Assembly (NCBI GenBank): GCA_903896615.1
Contig: CAITYM010000130.1
Span: forward strand, 1-64,000
Source of the DNA: an uncultured Burkholderiales bacterium
GTDB lineage: Bacteria; Pseudomonadota; Gammaproteobacteria; Burkholderiales; Burkholderiaceae_C
Length of the DNA stretch: 64,000 nucleotides
Reading direction: 5' to 3'
Position 1 is the first letter of the stretch. Each line of letters starts with the position of its first letter. This document shows positions 7,647-17,423 of this stretch, in pieces. Below the pieces are notes generated by a model. That model had not been told where the DNA came from. It searched no databases and saw only the letters and a list, made by a program, of their open reading frames with translations. The position numbers and the translations under genes are program-made.

Positions 7647-7784
7647 ATGAACTCATTAATGACTTTAAACAAGGTAAGAAAATTTGTAGATGACAAGGCG
7701 CTTGCCTTTATCGCTTTACTTTTTGTAGCGTTCTGTGGATTTTTTACTTTAGCCTATTGGATTAGTATAATGAACTTTTCTTAA
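7647..7784 (+). CDS. Small single-TM ORF, unknown
   Basis: A 45-aa ORF, MNSLMTLNKVRKFVDDKALA..., missed by the ORF track. A charged N-terminal segment precedes one TM helix (about residues 19-38, FIALLFVAFCGFFTLAYWIS) and a very short C-terminus, the topology of antenna-like single-helix proteins, although no His ligand lies in the helix. The ribosome binding site is weak (TTGGGAAATAAAATG). It could be a chance ORF, but composition and context make a real small membrane protein plausible. Confidence 0.45.
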   Translation: MNSLMTLNKVRKFVDDKALAFIALLFVAFCGFFTLAYWISIMNFS

Positions 7785-7834
7785 GAAAATAAAGTTTGCC
7801 AAAAAAGCTAACTCCTAGCGATTTAAATTGTGAT

Positions 7835-8314
7835 TTAAAACCCGTTTAAGACAACGGTCTGCCAATTTAAGGCAGTTGCAATCGTTACCCATACAAGATA
7901 GGGAGAAATAAGTATGGAGGCCGTTTTCGAGTCGCGCCACTGGAAAACAATTAAAGAAAGCACCGATAGCCATAGAGGAATGCAGTCAATTAAAGACCAA
8001 TCGGGTCTGTGGAGTGTGAAGTATAAGTAACTCCAAAGAATGTTGAGCCCCCCGTTCAATACATATAGGGTCAAATAAAGCATCTTTCTTTTATGAGTTC
8101 TTGCAGAGTTCCAAGACAGCCATGCAGCGGCGGCACAAAAAGAAAATATCAAACTCCAAATTAAACCAAACGCAGGATCAGGTGGCTTCCAACTGGGCTG
8201 ATTCAAACTGAAGTACCAGTCATCTAGTTTAGTTAAAAAAGCACCTGTGCTAGCGCAGGCAACGCTTGCAAAAATACAAATGATTAATGACTGCCAACGG
8301 CGAAGAAAACTCAT
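7835..8314 (-). CDS. tspO: TspO/CrtK family tryptophan-rich sensory protein
   Basis: This 159-aa protein has five predicted TM helices and the TspO/MBR motifs WYFSLNQPSWKPPDPAFGLIW (N-terminal), LNGGLNILWSYLYF and ALNWQTVVLNG (C-terminal). TspO binds tetrapyrroles; in Rhodobacter it lies in the carotenoid region (formerly crtK) and affects photosynthesis gene expression in response to oxygen. Here it lies downstream of an alpha/beta hydrolase on the same strand, 59 bases away, so the two may be cotranscribed. Confidence 0.92.
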   Translation of the reverse strand: MSFLRRWQSLIICIFASVACASTGAFLTKLDDWYFSLNQPSWKPPDPAFGLIWSLIFSFCAAAAWLSWNSARTHKRKMLYLTLYVLNGGLNILWSYLYFTLHRPDWSLIDCIPLWLSVLSLIVFQWRDSKTASILISPYLVWVTIATALNWQTVVLNGF

Positions 8315-8373
8315 ATATTCATTGACCTCAAAAGCTTTTAATAACTAGCTGCGACCAGGTTGCGTATCTTACC

Positions 8374-9303
8374 TCAATGACTATCTATTTTGATAAACTC
8401 TAAAACATAACCCAAAGATACTTGAGAATTTTCTTCCTGCAAAAGATGACTAGATTTAGGCAGGAGTACCACTTGTGCGGTAGAAAGAACCCTTTTATAG
8501 TCAGCGCTATTGCTAGAAGGTATCATCTTATCACCCTCCCCCCAAAGCAAAAGTGTTGGAGACGTTATTCTTCTAAGCTTAGGAACAGGATCAGAGTTTA
8601 TGGTCTGCTTCATTCTCTCCAAAATCGCACTCCTAATCGTCGGGGCTCGTAACAAGTCGTAATAACGATCTAGTAGTTCGTCACTTATTAAAGATGAATC
8701 AAAGAAGGCTGGCTCTAAACTCTTTTTAACCAAAAACTTAGGCATGAAATATTTAATCAAATTCGCTATCGCCCCAGCATCATAGGGTCGCTCGCCCAAA
8801 ATTTGACCTTGACCTGGGAATCCATCGGGAGCTAAAAGTATGAGTTTTTTTACGCGCTGTGGGTAGGTGCTTGCAAAATTCCAAGCAATTCGACCTCCCA
8901 TGGAGTGGCCAACTATTATGGGATTGATAACCCCAATACGTTTTAAGAAGTTAGAGAGTCGCTCAACATCAGCTTCATCACTGTAATCATGGTCTGGGGA
9001 TTCTCCAGTGAGCCCAAAGCCTGCTAAATCGAGCCTAACGACTCGAAAATTTTGATCTAAAACACTAGACCACTGATCCCAGGTTTGCAAACTAGATCCA
9101 AAACCATGCAGCAATACAACCGTCTGAGCAGATTGAACACCAGTGTCACGGTAATGAACCCTTAAGCCGTTTACAAGCGTGAATTGACTAGGCGGTCCAG
9201 CGTACTTGCGCTCTAAGTCTGTACGGTTTAAATCAGGAGTAAAGAGAATCATAAGAAATAAACTTATTACTATTAATGTATAAAAAACGCGACTCTTCTT
9301 CAC
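8374..9303 (-). CDS. Membrane-anchored alpha/beta hydrolase
   Basis: This 309-aa protein begins with a basic segment and one hydrophobic helix (about residues 6-22), so the catalytic part is probably exported but anchored. The hydrolase core shows an oxyanion-hole HGFGSS, a nucleophile elbow GHSMGG with Ser, an acid Asp in LLWGEGDKMIP and a catalytic His in KSSHLLQEE, a complete triad. It could be compared with BchO, the hydrolase linked to Mg chelatase in many PGCs, but it is not adjacent to bchD and has an N-terminal anchor, so I leave it unnamed. It precedes tspO. Confidence 0.8.
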   Translation of the reverse strand: MKKSRVFYTLIVISLFLMILFTPDLNRTDLERKYAGPPSQFTLVNGLRVHYRDTGVQSAQTVVLLHGFGSSLQTWDQWSSVLDQNFRVVRLDLAGFGLTGESPDHDYSDEADVERLSNFLKRIGVINPIIVGHSMGGRIAWNFASTYPQRVKKLILLAPDGFPGQGQILGERPYDAGAIANLIKYFMPKFLVKKSLEPAFFDSSLISDELLDRYYDLLRAPTIRSAILERMKQTINSDPVPKLRRITSPTLLLWGEGDKMIPSSNSADYKRVLSTAQVVLLPKSSHLLQEENSQVSLGYVLEFIKIDSH

Positions 9304-10100
9304 AGCTCAGCTCGCAAATAATTACTTATTCAACTTATATTGAAGTTGGTTGGATTATTTTATATCCAACTAACAATGAAAGTGTGTGTGCTAATTTAAT
9401 TTGAAATTATTTTTAAATTACTTTGTACTTGAGATCACTACTTACCGAGAGGCTTAACTTTATTGAGGGGACTCCGCTTTTTAGTAACTACTCACAAATC
9501 AAACAAGTGCATATCAACTTTTTTTGATACCTTTGGCGCTAGGTTTATGGTTTGCAAAATTTCAGTTTATTTTTCAATACATTGCCTATATTTTGAAATC
9601 ATTTCTGCCCACCCCCCCTAATGTTTACAACCAATCACAACCAAATTTACGACAAACTTTCATAGTCAAACCCAAACTCCGACCCCAAGCCAAAAATCTG
9701 AGATCAATGTATGACCTAAAACCAAATTCCGCCTTTGCTTTGTGCTTGCTGAGAACTTACAACTGAGCGATCCATCATAGGCCTTGGACTGGGTTGCTCA
9801 AAGGCGCTGACTAAACCTAAACGCCCCTTATCAGCAGATTAAAGCGGAAGAAAAATAGAGAACTAAAGAATTAAATAATTACTGCCATCGCAATTCGCTG
9901 CAACTGAGAAGTATCCGCAAACCGTCGTCCGATCGATCCCCAACTTACCCACTGGCACCTCAAGCACTTAACGTCAAAAAAATCCAAAAACATAGTGTTT
10001 TCCCTATGGGTAAAATGTAAATGACAGTATCTAATGTCAATATAAGTTTACACAATAGCCTTGCATAGGCTTTTACAAACCATTAACGGCGGTCAATTAA
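9304..10100. other. Intergenic region with the bchH promoter
   Basis: About 800 bases separate the hydrolase from bchH. An 80-codon ORF at 9524-9766 has no ribosome binding site and no recognisable domain, so I do not call it. The last 100 bases hold paired PpsR-type sites. Nothing else was recognised. Confidence 0.5.
10009..10052. promoter_or_regulatory. Tandem PpsR/CrtJ-type operators upstream of bchH
   Basis: gGT-N12-ACA at 10009-10026 and a perfect TGT-N12-ACA (TGTCAATATAAGTTTACA) at 10035-10052 are separated by 8 bp, the same geometry as at puc. The second site ends about 50 bases before the bchH ATG. Confidence 0.8.
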
Positions 10101-13100
10101 ATGATAGCAAGTACATCAAAAGATATTAAGGCATCCAAGCTTAGGGTCCTGATTATTACGATGGACACGCACTTAAACAGTGCGGTTAATAGAAGCATTC
10201 AGGCACTAAAGAAAGTGGCTCCCTTTATTAATTTAAATATCTATTCTGCTACTCAATATACAAATGACACGAAATTACTAGAGGATTGCCGAAATGAGAT
10301 CGCTCGTGCTGACATTATCTTTGTAGGAATGCTTTTTTTAGAGAACCAATTTCTACCCATCATTGAGGATTTAAAGGCCAGACGAGACAAATGTGATGCG
10401 ATGGTTTGCGCGGTCTCTGCAGCTGAAATAGTACGCCTTACCAAATTGGGCAAGTTAGATATGTCCAAGCCCACATCCGGGCCTATGGCTCTCATCAAAA
10501 AATTAAAAGGAGATACCTCTAAGAAAAACGCGAGCTCAGGTGAGAGACAAATGAAAATGCTTCGACGCCTGCCTAAGGTACTGCGTTTCATCCCTGGGAC
10601 TGCACAGGACTTGAGAGCCTATTTTTTATGCATCCAGTATTGGCTTGGAGGTTCAGAGGACAACATGCTCAATCTAGCCCTCTACCTTGCATCACGCTAC
10701 GGTAAGGGAGCACAGGCAAATCATAGAGAGTTATGCTCTAAATTATCTTATGAGGAGCCCCTAGAGTATCCAGACATTGGTGTGTACCACCCAAGGATGA
10801 AGCCTAAGATTAGCTCCAAAGCTAACGAATTACCTATCTTAAATAGCCGCGAAAGTAAGCGAGGACGCGTGGGCGTTTTGATGTTGCGCTCCTACTTACT
10901 GGCAAATAACTCGGAGCATTACGACGCTGTAATTGCAGCACTAGAAGTGCAAGGACTTCAAGTGGTACCCGCATTTGCTGCAGGCCTTGATGCAAGGCCT
11001 GCAATCAATGAGTTCTTCATGAAGAACGGAGTAAGTACCGTAGATGCAGTTATTTCGTTAACGGGATTTTCTTTAGTCGGTGGACCTGCCTATAACGACG
11101 CTCACGCAGCAGAGGAGATGCTGGCAAAACTAGATGTCCCCTACATAGCGGCGCATCCGGTAGAGTTTCAAACGCTTGATCAGTGGGGTGAGTCAAACAG
11201 AGGTCTTTTACCTGTTGAGTCAACGATCATGATCGCAATCCCAGAGCTAGACGGGGCAGTTGTGCCTATGGTTTTTGGAGGACGCCCCGGACCTCAAGGG
11301 GTAACCTGCAAAGGTTGTCACAAGGAATGCACTTTCTCCAAGGAACAAGTTCAACAAGATATGTTCACCTGTACAGAGCGAACATCTATGCTCTCCCAAA
11401 GGGTAGCCAAGCTTGTGGACCTCAGACGCACCAAGAGAGAGGATAAAAAAGTTACTGTAGTACTTTTTAACTTTCCACCAAATGCTGGAAATATCGGCAC
11501 AGCAGCTTACCTATCGGTCTTTGAGTCTGTGTTTCACATGATGGGTAAGCTTAAGAGCGAAGGTTACAGCATAGACATGCCCTCCTCTATTGATGAGTTA
11601 AGAGAGGATATTCTTAGCGGAAATGCAAAAAAATACGGTGCAGACGCTAACGTACACACGCTTATTCCGACTCAAGATCATATAAAAAGAGAAAAATATC
11701 TCTCAGCGATAGAGGCACAGTGGGGCCCAGCACCTGGGAAACAACTTAACAACGGCGCTAATATTTTTGTTCTTGGCAAACAGTACGGTAACTTTCTTAT
11801 CGCCATACAGCCCTCATTTGGCTATGAGGGTGACCCTATGCGCTTACTCTTTGAGAAGGGCTTTGCGCCTACTCACGCCTTTTCAGCCTTTTACCGTTAC
11901 ATCAGAGAGGACTTTAAAACTCACGCTCTACTGCATTTTGGTACGCACGGGGCTTTGGAGTTTATGCCTGGAAAACAAAACGGGTTGACTGCGCAGTGCT
12001 GGCCAGATCGGTTGATATCTGATGTACCCAACTTTTATTTGTACGCAGCCAACAATCCCTCTGAAGGCGCAATCGCCAAACGAAGATCTGGCGCCACATT
12101 AATCAGTTATTTGACGCCGCCCATGACTGAGTCTGGGCTTTATACGGGACTTTTGGATTTAAAGTCTAGCTTGGAGAGATACCGCACTTTAGACAAGGAA
12201 GAAACCGTAGAGAAAAAGGAGCTTGCACTAATGATCCAAGCTCAGGCGGCGGAGCTCGATTTAACAGATTCTAATCCTCCTTGGTTTGCAAGTGAGCAAA
12301 TTGCTCATCACGAAGAATACGAAAGAGCAGACCAAACCATTCAACTCTTACTCAACAAGATTTTAGAGCTCGAATACTCCCTTATTCCAAATGGTCTTCA
12401 CGTTTTAGGTAAAGCACCTAGCGCACAGGAAAAACATGAATTCTTAAAAATCATGGCCGAGGCAAGTTTTGAGAAACCACTCAGTACAGAAGCAATTAAC
12501 GCCATCTCTGAACAGCAAAATAGCAGGAAAATTTTAAGCCTTGCAGAACTCAGTGCGGACGAGAACAATTTGGATAGAGTTGAAAAACTCCTAGCTTCAA
12601 GCCAATTACTCAACCAAAACAGCGAACTAACTGGAATATTAAGGGCCTTAGATGCGAACTACATCAGGCCTGCACCTGGTGGAGACATTATTCACAAACC
12701 AGAGATCCTTCCAACAGGGCGAAACCTTCACGGCTTTGATCCCTTTCGCATTCCAAGTAACTTTGCAATGAAAGACGGTTCTGTTCAAGCTGAAAAAATA
12801 TTAAACCGCTACTGCGAGGACGGACTTCCTTTGCCTGAGTCAATAGCAATGGTACTTTGGGGCAGTGATAATTTAAAAACAGAAGGGGCACAGATTGCTC
12901 AGGTTTTAAGGATGTACGGTGCTAAGCCCAGATTTGACAGCTTTGGTCGTCTAGTAGGGGCAAGTCTGATGACACTTGAAGAGCTTGGTCGTCCAAGAAT
13001 CGACGTTGTAATCTCTTTGTCGGGTATCTTTAGGGACTTAATGCCTTTGCAAATTAAACTTCTTGCAGAGGCTGCTTACATGGCTGCAAGCGCAGATGAA

Positions 13101-13898
13101 CCCGTTGAGAAAAATTTTGTTAGAAAGCATGCCTTAAAGTATATGAAAGACAATGGATGCGATCTACAAACAGCATCACTGCGTATTTTTGGCAACGCAG
13201 ACAGTGCCTACGGTGCGAATGTTAATAACTTAATTGAAAGTGGCGCATGGTCAGACGAAAATGAACTTGGAGACACCTACACAGCAAGAAAGGGATTTGC
13301 ATTTGGAGTTGACGGAATTCCAGTTAAGAACACTGGTATCTTAAGGTCTGCCCTTGCAGACGTTGAGTTAACCTATCAAAATCTTGATTCAGTTGAGTTG
13401 GGTGTTACGACCATAGACAATTATTTTGATACCTTAGGCGGAATCACTAAGGCTGTGCAACAGGCCAACGGAGGCATCTCCAAACCCGTCTTTATAGGGG
13501 ATCAAACAAAAGGAGAGGGGAAGGTGCGTTCTTTATCGGATCAAGTGGAATTAGAAACCAGGACTCGCATTTTGAATCCCAAGTGGTATGAGGGCATGTT
13601 AAAGAGCGGGTTTGAAGGGGTGCGCCAAATTGAGGTTCACCTCACAAATACGGTGGGTTGGTCAGCTACGACAGGACAAGTGCAGCCCTGGGTTTATAAA
13701 CAAATTACGGAGACATTTGTTTTAAACGCAGAACTCAGACAACGACTTGCGGAGCTAAACCCTACAGCTTCTATGAGAATGGCAAATAGGTTGCTGGAGG
13801 CCTGCGAGCGCAACTACTGGACACCTGATCCAGAAACCCTTGAGAAGCTGAAACTAGCTACTGAGGAACTTGAGGATCGATTGGAAGGAGTTTATTAA
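10101..13898 (+). CDS. bchH: Magnesium chelatase subunit H
   Basis: This 1265-aa subunit binds protoporphyrin IX and inserts Mg2+ with BchI and BchD, the first committed step of bacteriochlorophyll synthesis. The CobN/BchH family is clear from LFNFPPNAGNIGTAAYLSVFES, HFGTHGALEFMPGKQNGL, FGRLVGASLMTLEELGRPR and the C-terminal GWSATTGQVQPWVYK. A cysteine cluster CKGCHKEC lies near residue 402. Length is normal for the family. It heads a bchH-bchI-bchD group, unlike the usual bchFNBHLM arrangement; a 200-base gap follows before bchI, so bchI may also have its own promoter. Confidence 0.98.
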   Translation: MIASTSKDIKASKLRVLIITMDTHLNSAVNRSIQALKKVAPFINLNIYSATQYTNDTKLLEDCRNEIARADIIFVGMLFLENQFLPIIEDLKARRDKCDAMVCAVSAAEIVRLTKLGKLDMSKPTSGPMALIKKLKGDTSKKNASSGERQMKMLRRLPKVLRFIPGTAQDLRAYFLCIQYWLGGSEDNMLNLALYLASRYGKGAQANHRELCSKLSYEEPLEYPDIGVYHPRMKPKISSKANELPILNSRESKRGRVGVLMLRSYLLANNSEHYDAVIAALEVQGLQVVPAFAAGLDARPAINEFFMKNGVSTVDAVISLTGFSLVGGPAYNDAHAAEEMLAKLDVPYIAAHPVEFQTLDQWGESNRGLLPVESTIMIAIPELDGAVVPMVFGGRPGPQGVTCKGCHKECTFSKEQVQQDMFTCTERTSMLSQRVAKLVDLRRTKREDKKVTVVLFNFPPNAGNIGTAAYLSVFESVFHMMGKLKSEGYSIDMPSSIDELREDILSGNAKKYGADANVHTLIPTQDHIKREKYLSAIEAQWGPAPGKQLNNGANIFVLGKQYGNFLIAIQPSFGYEGDPMRLLFEKGFAPTHAFSAFYRYIREDFKTHALLHFGTHGALEFMPGKQNGLTAQCWPDRLISDVPNFYLYAANNPSEGAIAKRRSGATLISYLTPPMTESGLYTGLLDLKSSLERYRTLDKEETVEKKELALMIQAQAAELDLTDSNPPWFASEQIAHHEEYERADQTIQLLLNKILELEYSLIPNGLHVLGKAPSAQEKHEFLKIMAEASFEKPLSTEAINAISEQQNSRKILSLAELSADENNLDRVEKLLASSQLLNQNSELTGILRALDANYIRPAPGGDIIHKPEILPTGRNLHGFDPFRIPSNFAMKDGSVQAEKILNRYCEDGLPLPESIAMVLWGSDNLKTEGAQIAQVLRMYGAKPRFDSFGRLVGASLMTLEELGRPRIDVVISLSGIFRDLMPLQIKLLAEAAYMAASADEPVEKNFVRKHALKYMKDNGCDLQTASLRIFGNADSAYGANVNNLIESGAWSDENELGDTYTARKGFAFGVDGIPVKNTGILRSALADVELTYQNLDSVELGVTTIDNYFDTLGGITKAVQQANGGISKPVFIGDQTKGEGKVRSLSDQVELETRTRILNPKWYEGMLKSGFEGVRQIEVHLTNTVGWSATTGQVQPWVYKQITETFVLNAELRQRLAELNPTASMRMANRLLEACERNYWTPDPETLEKLKLATEELEDRLEGVY

Positions 13899-14098
13899 GT
13901 GTTATCAAAATGAACTTGATATTCAAAATATTCAAGAGATCTCAGCCTTACTGAACTTGTAGCTTAGACTCTTATTTTCTAATCTAGATAGTTTATAAAT
14001 ACAAAGTTTTTTGAAACTAATTTTTCAAACTGCAAATTGAATTTTTACTTATTCTTGCTTTAGACTACTCCCCTCACGGTTCAAACTTTAATCCTTAA

Positions 14099-15136
14099 AT
14101 GGCAATCCCTTTTCCCTTCTCCGCTATCGTTGGACAAAACGATATGAAAACAGCCATTCAAATAGTGGCTGTTGACCCTACTGTCAACGGTATCTTAGCG
14201 CTTGGTGACCGAGGCACAGGCAAATCCACCGCAGTAAGAGCACTAGCCGATTTGCTCCCGCCTATCAAAGTTGTCAAGCACTGCAGTTATGGTTGCGATC
14301 CCAAGGAGCAATCTAAATCTTGCGAGCAATGCGAAAAACTCAAACTCGCCGGCTCCTCGCCTGCAACTGAGTTAAGGGCTGTCCCTGTAGTGGATTTACC
14401 TTTGGGGGCATCAGAGGATAGAGTTGTTGGAGCACTAGACCTTGAAAAAGCACTCAGTCAAGGTATTAAGTCATTTTCTCCAGGGCTTTTGGCAAAAGCC
14501 AACCGTGGCTTCTTATACATTGATGAAGTTAACTTATTGGAAGATCACTTGGTTGATCTTTTAATTGATGTGGCCGCATCGGGAGAAAACTTAGTTGAGA
14601 GAGAAGGCCTGAGCGTTAGACACCCAGCTCGTTTTGTTTTAGTCGGTAGCGGCAACCCAGAGGAAGGTGAATTAAGACCTCAGCTCTTAGACCGATTTGG
14701 CTTGTGCGTTGAGGTTAAAACACCGCAAGAATTGGAAGATCGAATTTTAGTCATCAAGCGCAGAGATGCGTTTGAGAAAAATCCAGAGAAATTTCAAGAA
14801 GAATGGCGCGAGGCAAATGAAATTCTTCGTGAAAAAATAATTAAAGCTAAAAAGCGTTTAGAAAAGGTCAGTATGGACGATGACTTTTTGAGATTGTGTT
14901 CAAAACTTTGTATGTCCCTGGGCACCGATGGATTAAGAGCTGAGCTTACTTTAATGAGAGCTGCAAGGGCTTACGCTGCACTGGAGGGTGACAAGAAAGT
15001 AGAGGCTAAGCACCTTAGAGTTATTGCTCCAATGGCCCTATGCCATAGACTCAGACGCGATCCATTAGACGATACAGGATCTAGTGTCAGAGTTGAGAGG
15101 GCTTTACAAGCACTCTTTGAAGGCAGTGCTAACTAG
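14099..15136 (+). CDS. bchI: Magnesium chelatase ATPase subunit I
   Basis: This 345-aa AAA+ ATPase forms the motor ring of Mg chelatase with BchD. Walker A is GDRGTGKST (about residues 37-45), Walker B is FLYIDEVNLL, and the sensor region is GSGNPEEGELRPQLLDRFGL. The cysteine-bearing insert HCSYGCDPKEQSKSCEQC is typical of BchI. The C-terminal helical lid (LRAELTLMRAARAYAALEG) is complete. bchD follows after about 150 bases. Confidence 0.97.
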   Translation: MAIPFPFSAIVGQNDMKTAIQIVAVDPTVNGILALGDRGTGKSTAVRALADLLPPIKVVKHCSYGCDPKEQSKSCEQCEKLKLAGSSPATELRAVPVVDLPLGASEDRVVGALDLEKALSQGIKSFSPGLLAKANRGFLYIDEVNLLEDHLVDLLIDVAASGENLVEREGLSVRHPARFVLVGSGNPEEGELRPQLLDRFGLCVEVKTPQELEDRILVIKRRDAFEKNPEKFQEEWREANEILREKIIKAKKRLEKVSMDDDFLRLCSKLCMSLGTDGLRAELTLMRAARAYAALEGDKKVEAKHLRVIAPMALCHRLRRDPLDDTGSSVRVERALQALFEGSAN

Positions 15137-15289
15137 GCCAATTCAAAAAGGGTTCATCAGTTTGCCTGCGCTCAACCTCACTTTTCTAAATGCATATGCA
15201 TATGCACTGACCCTCGTTCACATAGAACTGATGGGTCAACGAAACGGCTCAAGCTCAGCTTCTTTAATTCCTCATCAAAGGGGTTACTC

Positions 15290-17329
15290 GTGAATAGCAC
15301 CCCTTGGGATGATGCACTGTGGGGATTGGCCGCAATAACGATTGATTCGAAGGCTTTGAAAGGTATTTGGTTAAAAAGCTATCACGGACCTGTGACTCAG
15401 GAGTGGCTTGATTGGTTGTATGCTTTAAGAAAAGATACAGTAAAAATACCCGCTAACATTGACTCAGAAAGATTGCTCGGTGGGCTAGACCTTGCGCTTA
15501 CCCTACAAATGGGACGCCCTGCTAAACAAAGTGGTGTTTTGGCTGCCAGCAGCGGAAAATTACTTTTATGTCCCATGGCGGAGCGGCTCGTTGAGTCAAG
15601 CGCCTCCATTCTTACCCAAGTGCTTGACTCAAAGCTAATAAGCTCTCAATTTGGCCATGATACGGAGGCTGCAAATTTTGGATTTATTGCTATTGATGAA
15701 TCAACGCCCGAAGAATGCGGTATATCCAGCTCTTTGAGTGAACAACTTGGCATTTGGTTGAATTTAACGCAAGTACATCCTAAACAATTTGCAGCAGATG
15801 AAACCCTAGATATGCTTGAAAGAGTGGAAAGAGCGCTGAAAAAAGATCCCCTTGCATACAAAGAAAATTTAGAAAAAATTCAGCTCTCACAATCCAATAT
15901 CAAAGACCTATGCGAGCTCGCCCAAGGCTTTGGGATTAACAGCTTGAGAGCCCCTTGGTATGCCTCTCGTTTAGCAAAAGTACTGGCCCTCCTAAGAGGC
16001 TCTGAGACAGTGGAGATGCAGGATCTGGGCAAGGCGGCTAGACTGGTTTTAACCCCTCGGGCCAAAACGATGCCTGCTCCAACAGAGGAAGAAACGACTA
16101 AAGTGGTGAGCTCAAATAACGAGCCACCTAATGAGGAGGAACCGATTGATCCCCCACCAGCACCAGAGAGGGGAGCGAACGCAACCCCACAGAGCCTACA
16201 AAATGAGGAAGAACTCACCCCCGATCAGCCGTTGGAGGATAACGAATCCAAGCAAGATTTAACAAACGAAGTTGAGAAAGACAAAGACCAAGAGCTTCAA
16301 ACTTCTGAGGTTCAAAAGCTTGAGACCTCTGTTCTTGAGGCTGCAATAGCGAGCTTACCTGTGGGTCTCTTGAAGCAACTTGCAGAGGGGAAATCTATAA
16401 CTAACAAAGGGGCTGCTGGACGGGTTGGAAATATCCAAAAAGGGGCTCAAAAGGGTCGCCCTCTTCCCGCAGTCAAAGGACTTCCGCAAAACGGTCATCG
16501 CCTACATGTTTTAGCAACCCTTAGGCACGCTGCACCCAGACAGAAAATACGTGAGCTAACGGGGCAAGATCCACTAAACCTTGAGCAACACTCAACACAT
16601 CAACATCCACAACAAAACCAACGAGAGCGGCAAAATAACAATCAGCTAATGGATGCGAAGATATCTGCTCGCAACCCTAGGCTCAAAGAGGATAGCTTCC
16701 CACACGTCAGGCGTTTAAAAATTCTGAGCGAGGATTTTCATATTCAACGCTTTGCAAAACGAAGCGAGAGTTGTATTATCTTTTGTATTGATGCATCCGG
16801 ATCCGCCGCCCTAGAGCGCCTTGCAGAAGCCAAAGGTGCGGTGGAATTGTTACTCAAAGACTCCTACGCAAGGCGTGACCACATTTGTGTGATTGGATTT
16901 CGCGATAAAAGAGCTCAAGTACATCTACCAGCGACAAGGTCCTTGGTCCGCGCTAAGCGAGAGCTTCAGGCACTCCCGGGCGGGGGTGGCACTCCCCTAG
17001 CCAGTGCGATCAAACTTGCCCTGCAAACGTCCTTGCAAGCTCGTCATCACGGCATGGCACCTACACTAGTCATTTTGAGCGATGGACGCGCCAACGTGAC
17101 GCTCCAAGGTGAGGGGTCTCGCCCTATTGCAAAAGCTCATGCATTAACTTGGGCCAAGCAGTGGCGTGCAACACAGCTACCGAGTATTTGGCTTGATACT
17201 TCTGCTAGACCTGATGCACAAGCCCAAGAAGTCGCCCTAGCGATGGGGGCCAATTATGTGCCCTTGCCGTTGGCCAATAGTCAACGTATGGCAAGCGCGG
17301 TACAAAGCTTGCAAGGCCTTGGCGCTTGA
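15290..17329 (+). CDS. bchD: Magnesium chelatase subunit D
   Basis: This 679-aa protein has the BchD layout: a degenerate AAA+ domain (about 1-255), an acidic and proline-rich linker (about 260-345, with PPPAPE and many Glu), and a C-terminal von Willebrand A domain from about residue 480 with the MIDAS motif DASGS and the later LSDGRAN. BchD forms the platform that couples BchI to BchH. The start is GTG with a good ribosome binding site (AAAGGGGTTACTCGTG). No bchO follows; the next gene is convergent bchP. Confidence 0.96.
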   Translation: MNSTPWDDALWGLAAITIDSKALKGIWLKSYHGPVTQEWLDWLYALRKDTVKIPANIDSERLLGGLDLALTLQMGRPAKQSGVLAASSGKLLLCPMAERLVESSASILTQVLDSKLISSQFGHDTEAANFGFIAIDESTPEECGISSSLSEQLGIWLNLTQVHPKQFAADETLDMLERVERALKKDPLAYKENLEKIQLSQSNIKDLCELAQGFGINSLRAPWYASRLAKVLALLRGSETVEMQDLGKAARLVLTPRAKTMPAPTEEETTKVVSSNNEPPNEEEPIDPPPAPERGANATPQSLQNEEELTPDQPLEDNESKQDLTNEVEKDKDQELQTSEVQKLETSVLEAAIASLPVGLLKQLAEGKSITNKGAAGRVGNIQKGAQKGRPLPAVKGLPQNGHRLHVLATLRHAAPRQKIRELTGQDPLNLEQHSTHQHPQQNQRERQNNNQLMDAKISARNPRLKEDSFPHVRRLKILSEDFHIQRFAKRSESCIIFCIDASGSAALERLAEAKGAVELLLKDSYARRDHICVIGFRDKRAQVHLPATRSLVRAKRELQALPGGGGTPLASAIKLALQTSLQARHHGMAPTLVILSDGRANVTLQGEGSRPIAKAHALTWAKQWRATQLPSIWLDTSARPDAQAQEVALAMGANYVPLPLANSQRMASAVQSLQGLGA

Positions 17330-17423
17330 GTTAGGCGTACTCGCTCAAACACTCAAAGGTACTTTTTGTGATTGTTGTGAGTACGGATATTGGTAGTATC
17401 AAGGAAATTGATGCAGATGATCA

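Noticed and set aside
8374-9303. Assignment of the alpha/beta hydrolase as BchO
   Set aside because: Not adjacent to bchID and carries an N-terminal membrane anchor; motifs are only generic for the superfamily.
9524-9766. 80-codon ORF upstream of bchH
   Set aside because: No ribosome binding site, AT-rich low-complexity translation, and no family resemblance.
13903-13921. TATCAA-N7-TTGATA palindrome after bchH as terminator or FNR site
   Set aside because: No T run for a terminator and wrong spacing for an FNR box (TTGAT-N4-ATCAA).
15084-15293. 69-codon ORF bridging bchI and bchD
   Set aside because: Mostly overlaps the bchI end in another frame; the bchD GTG has its own good ribosome binding site.
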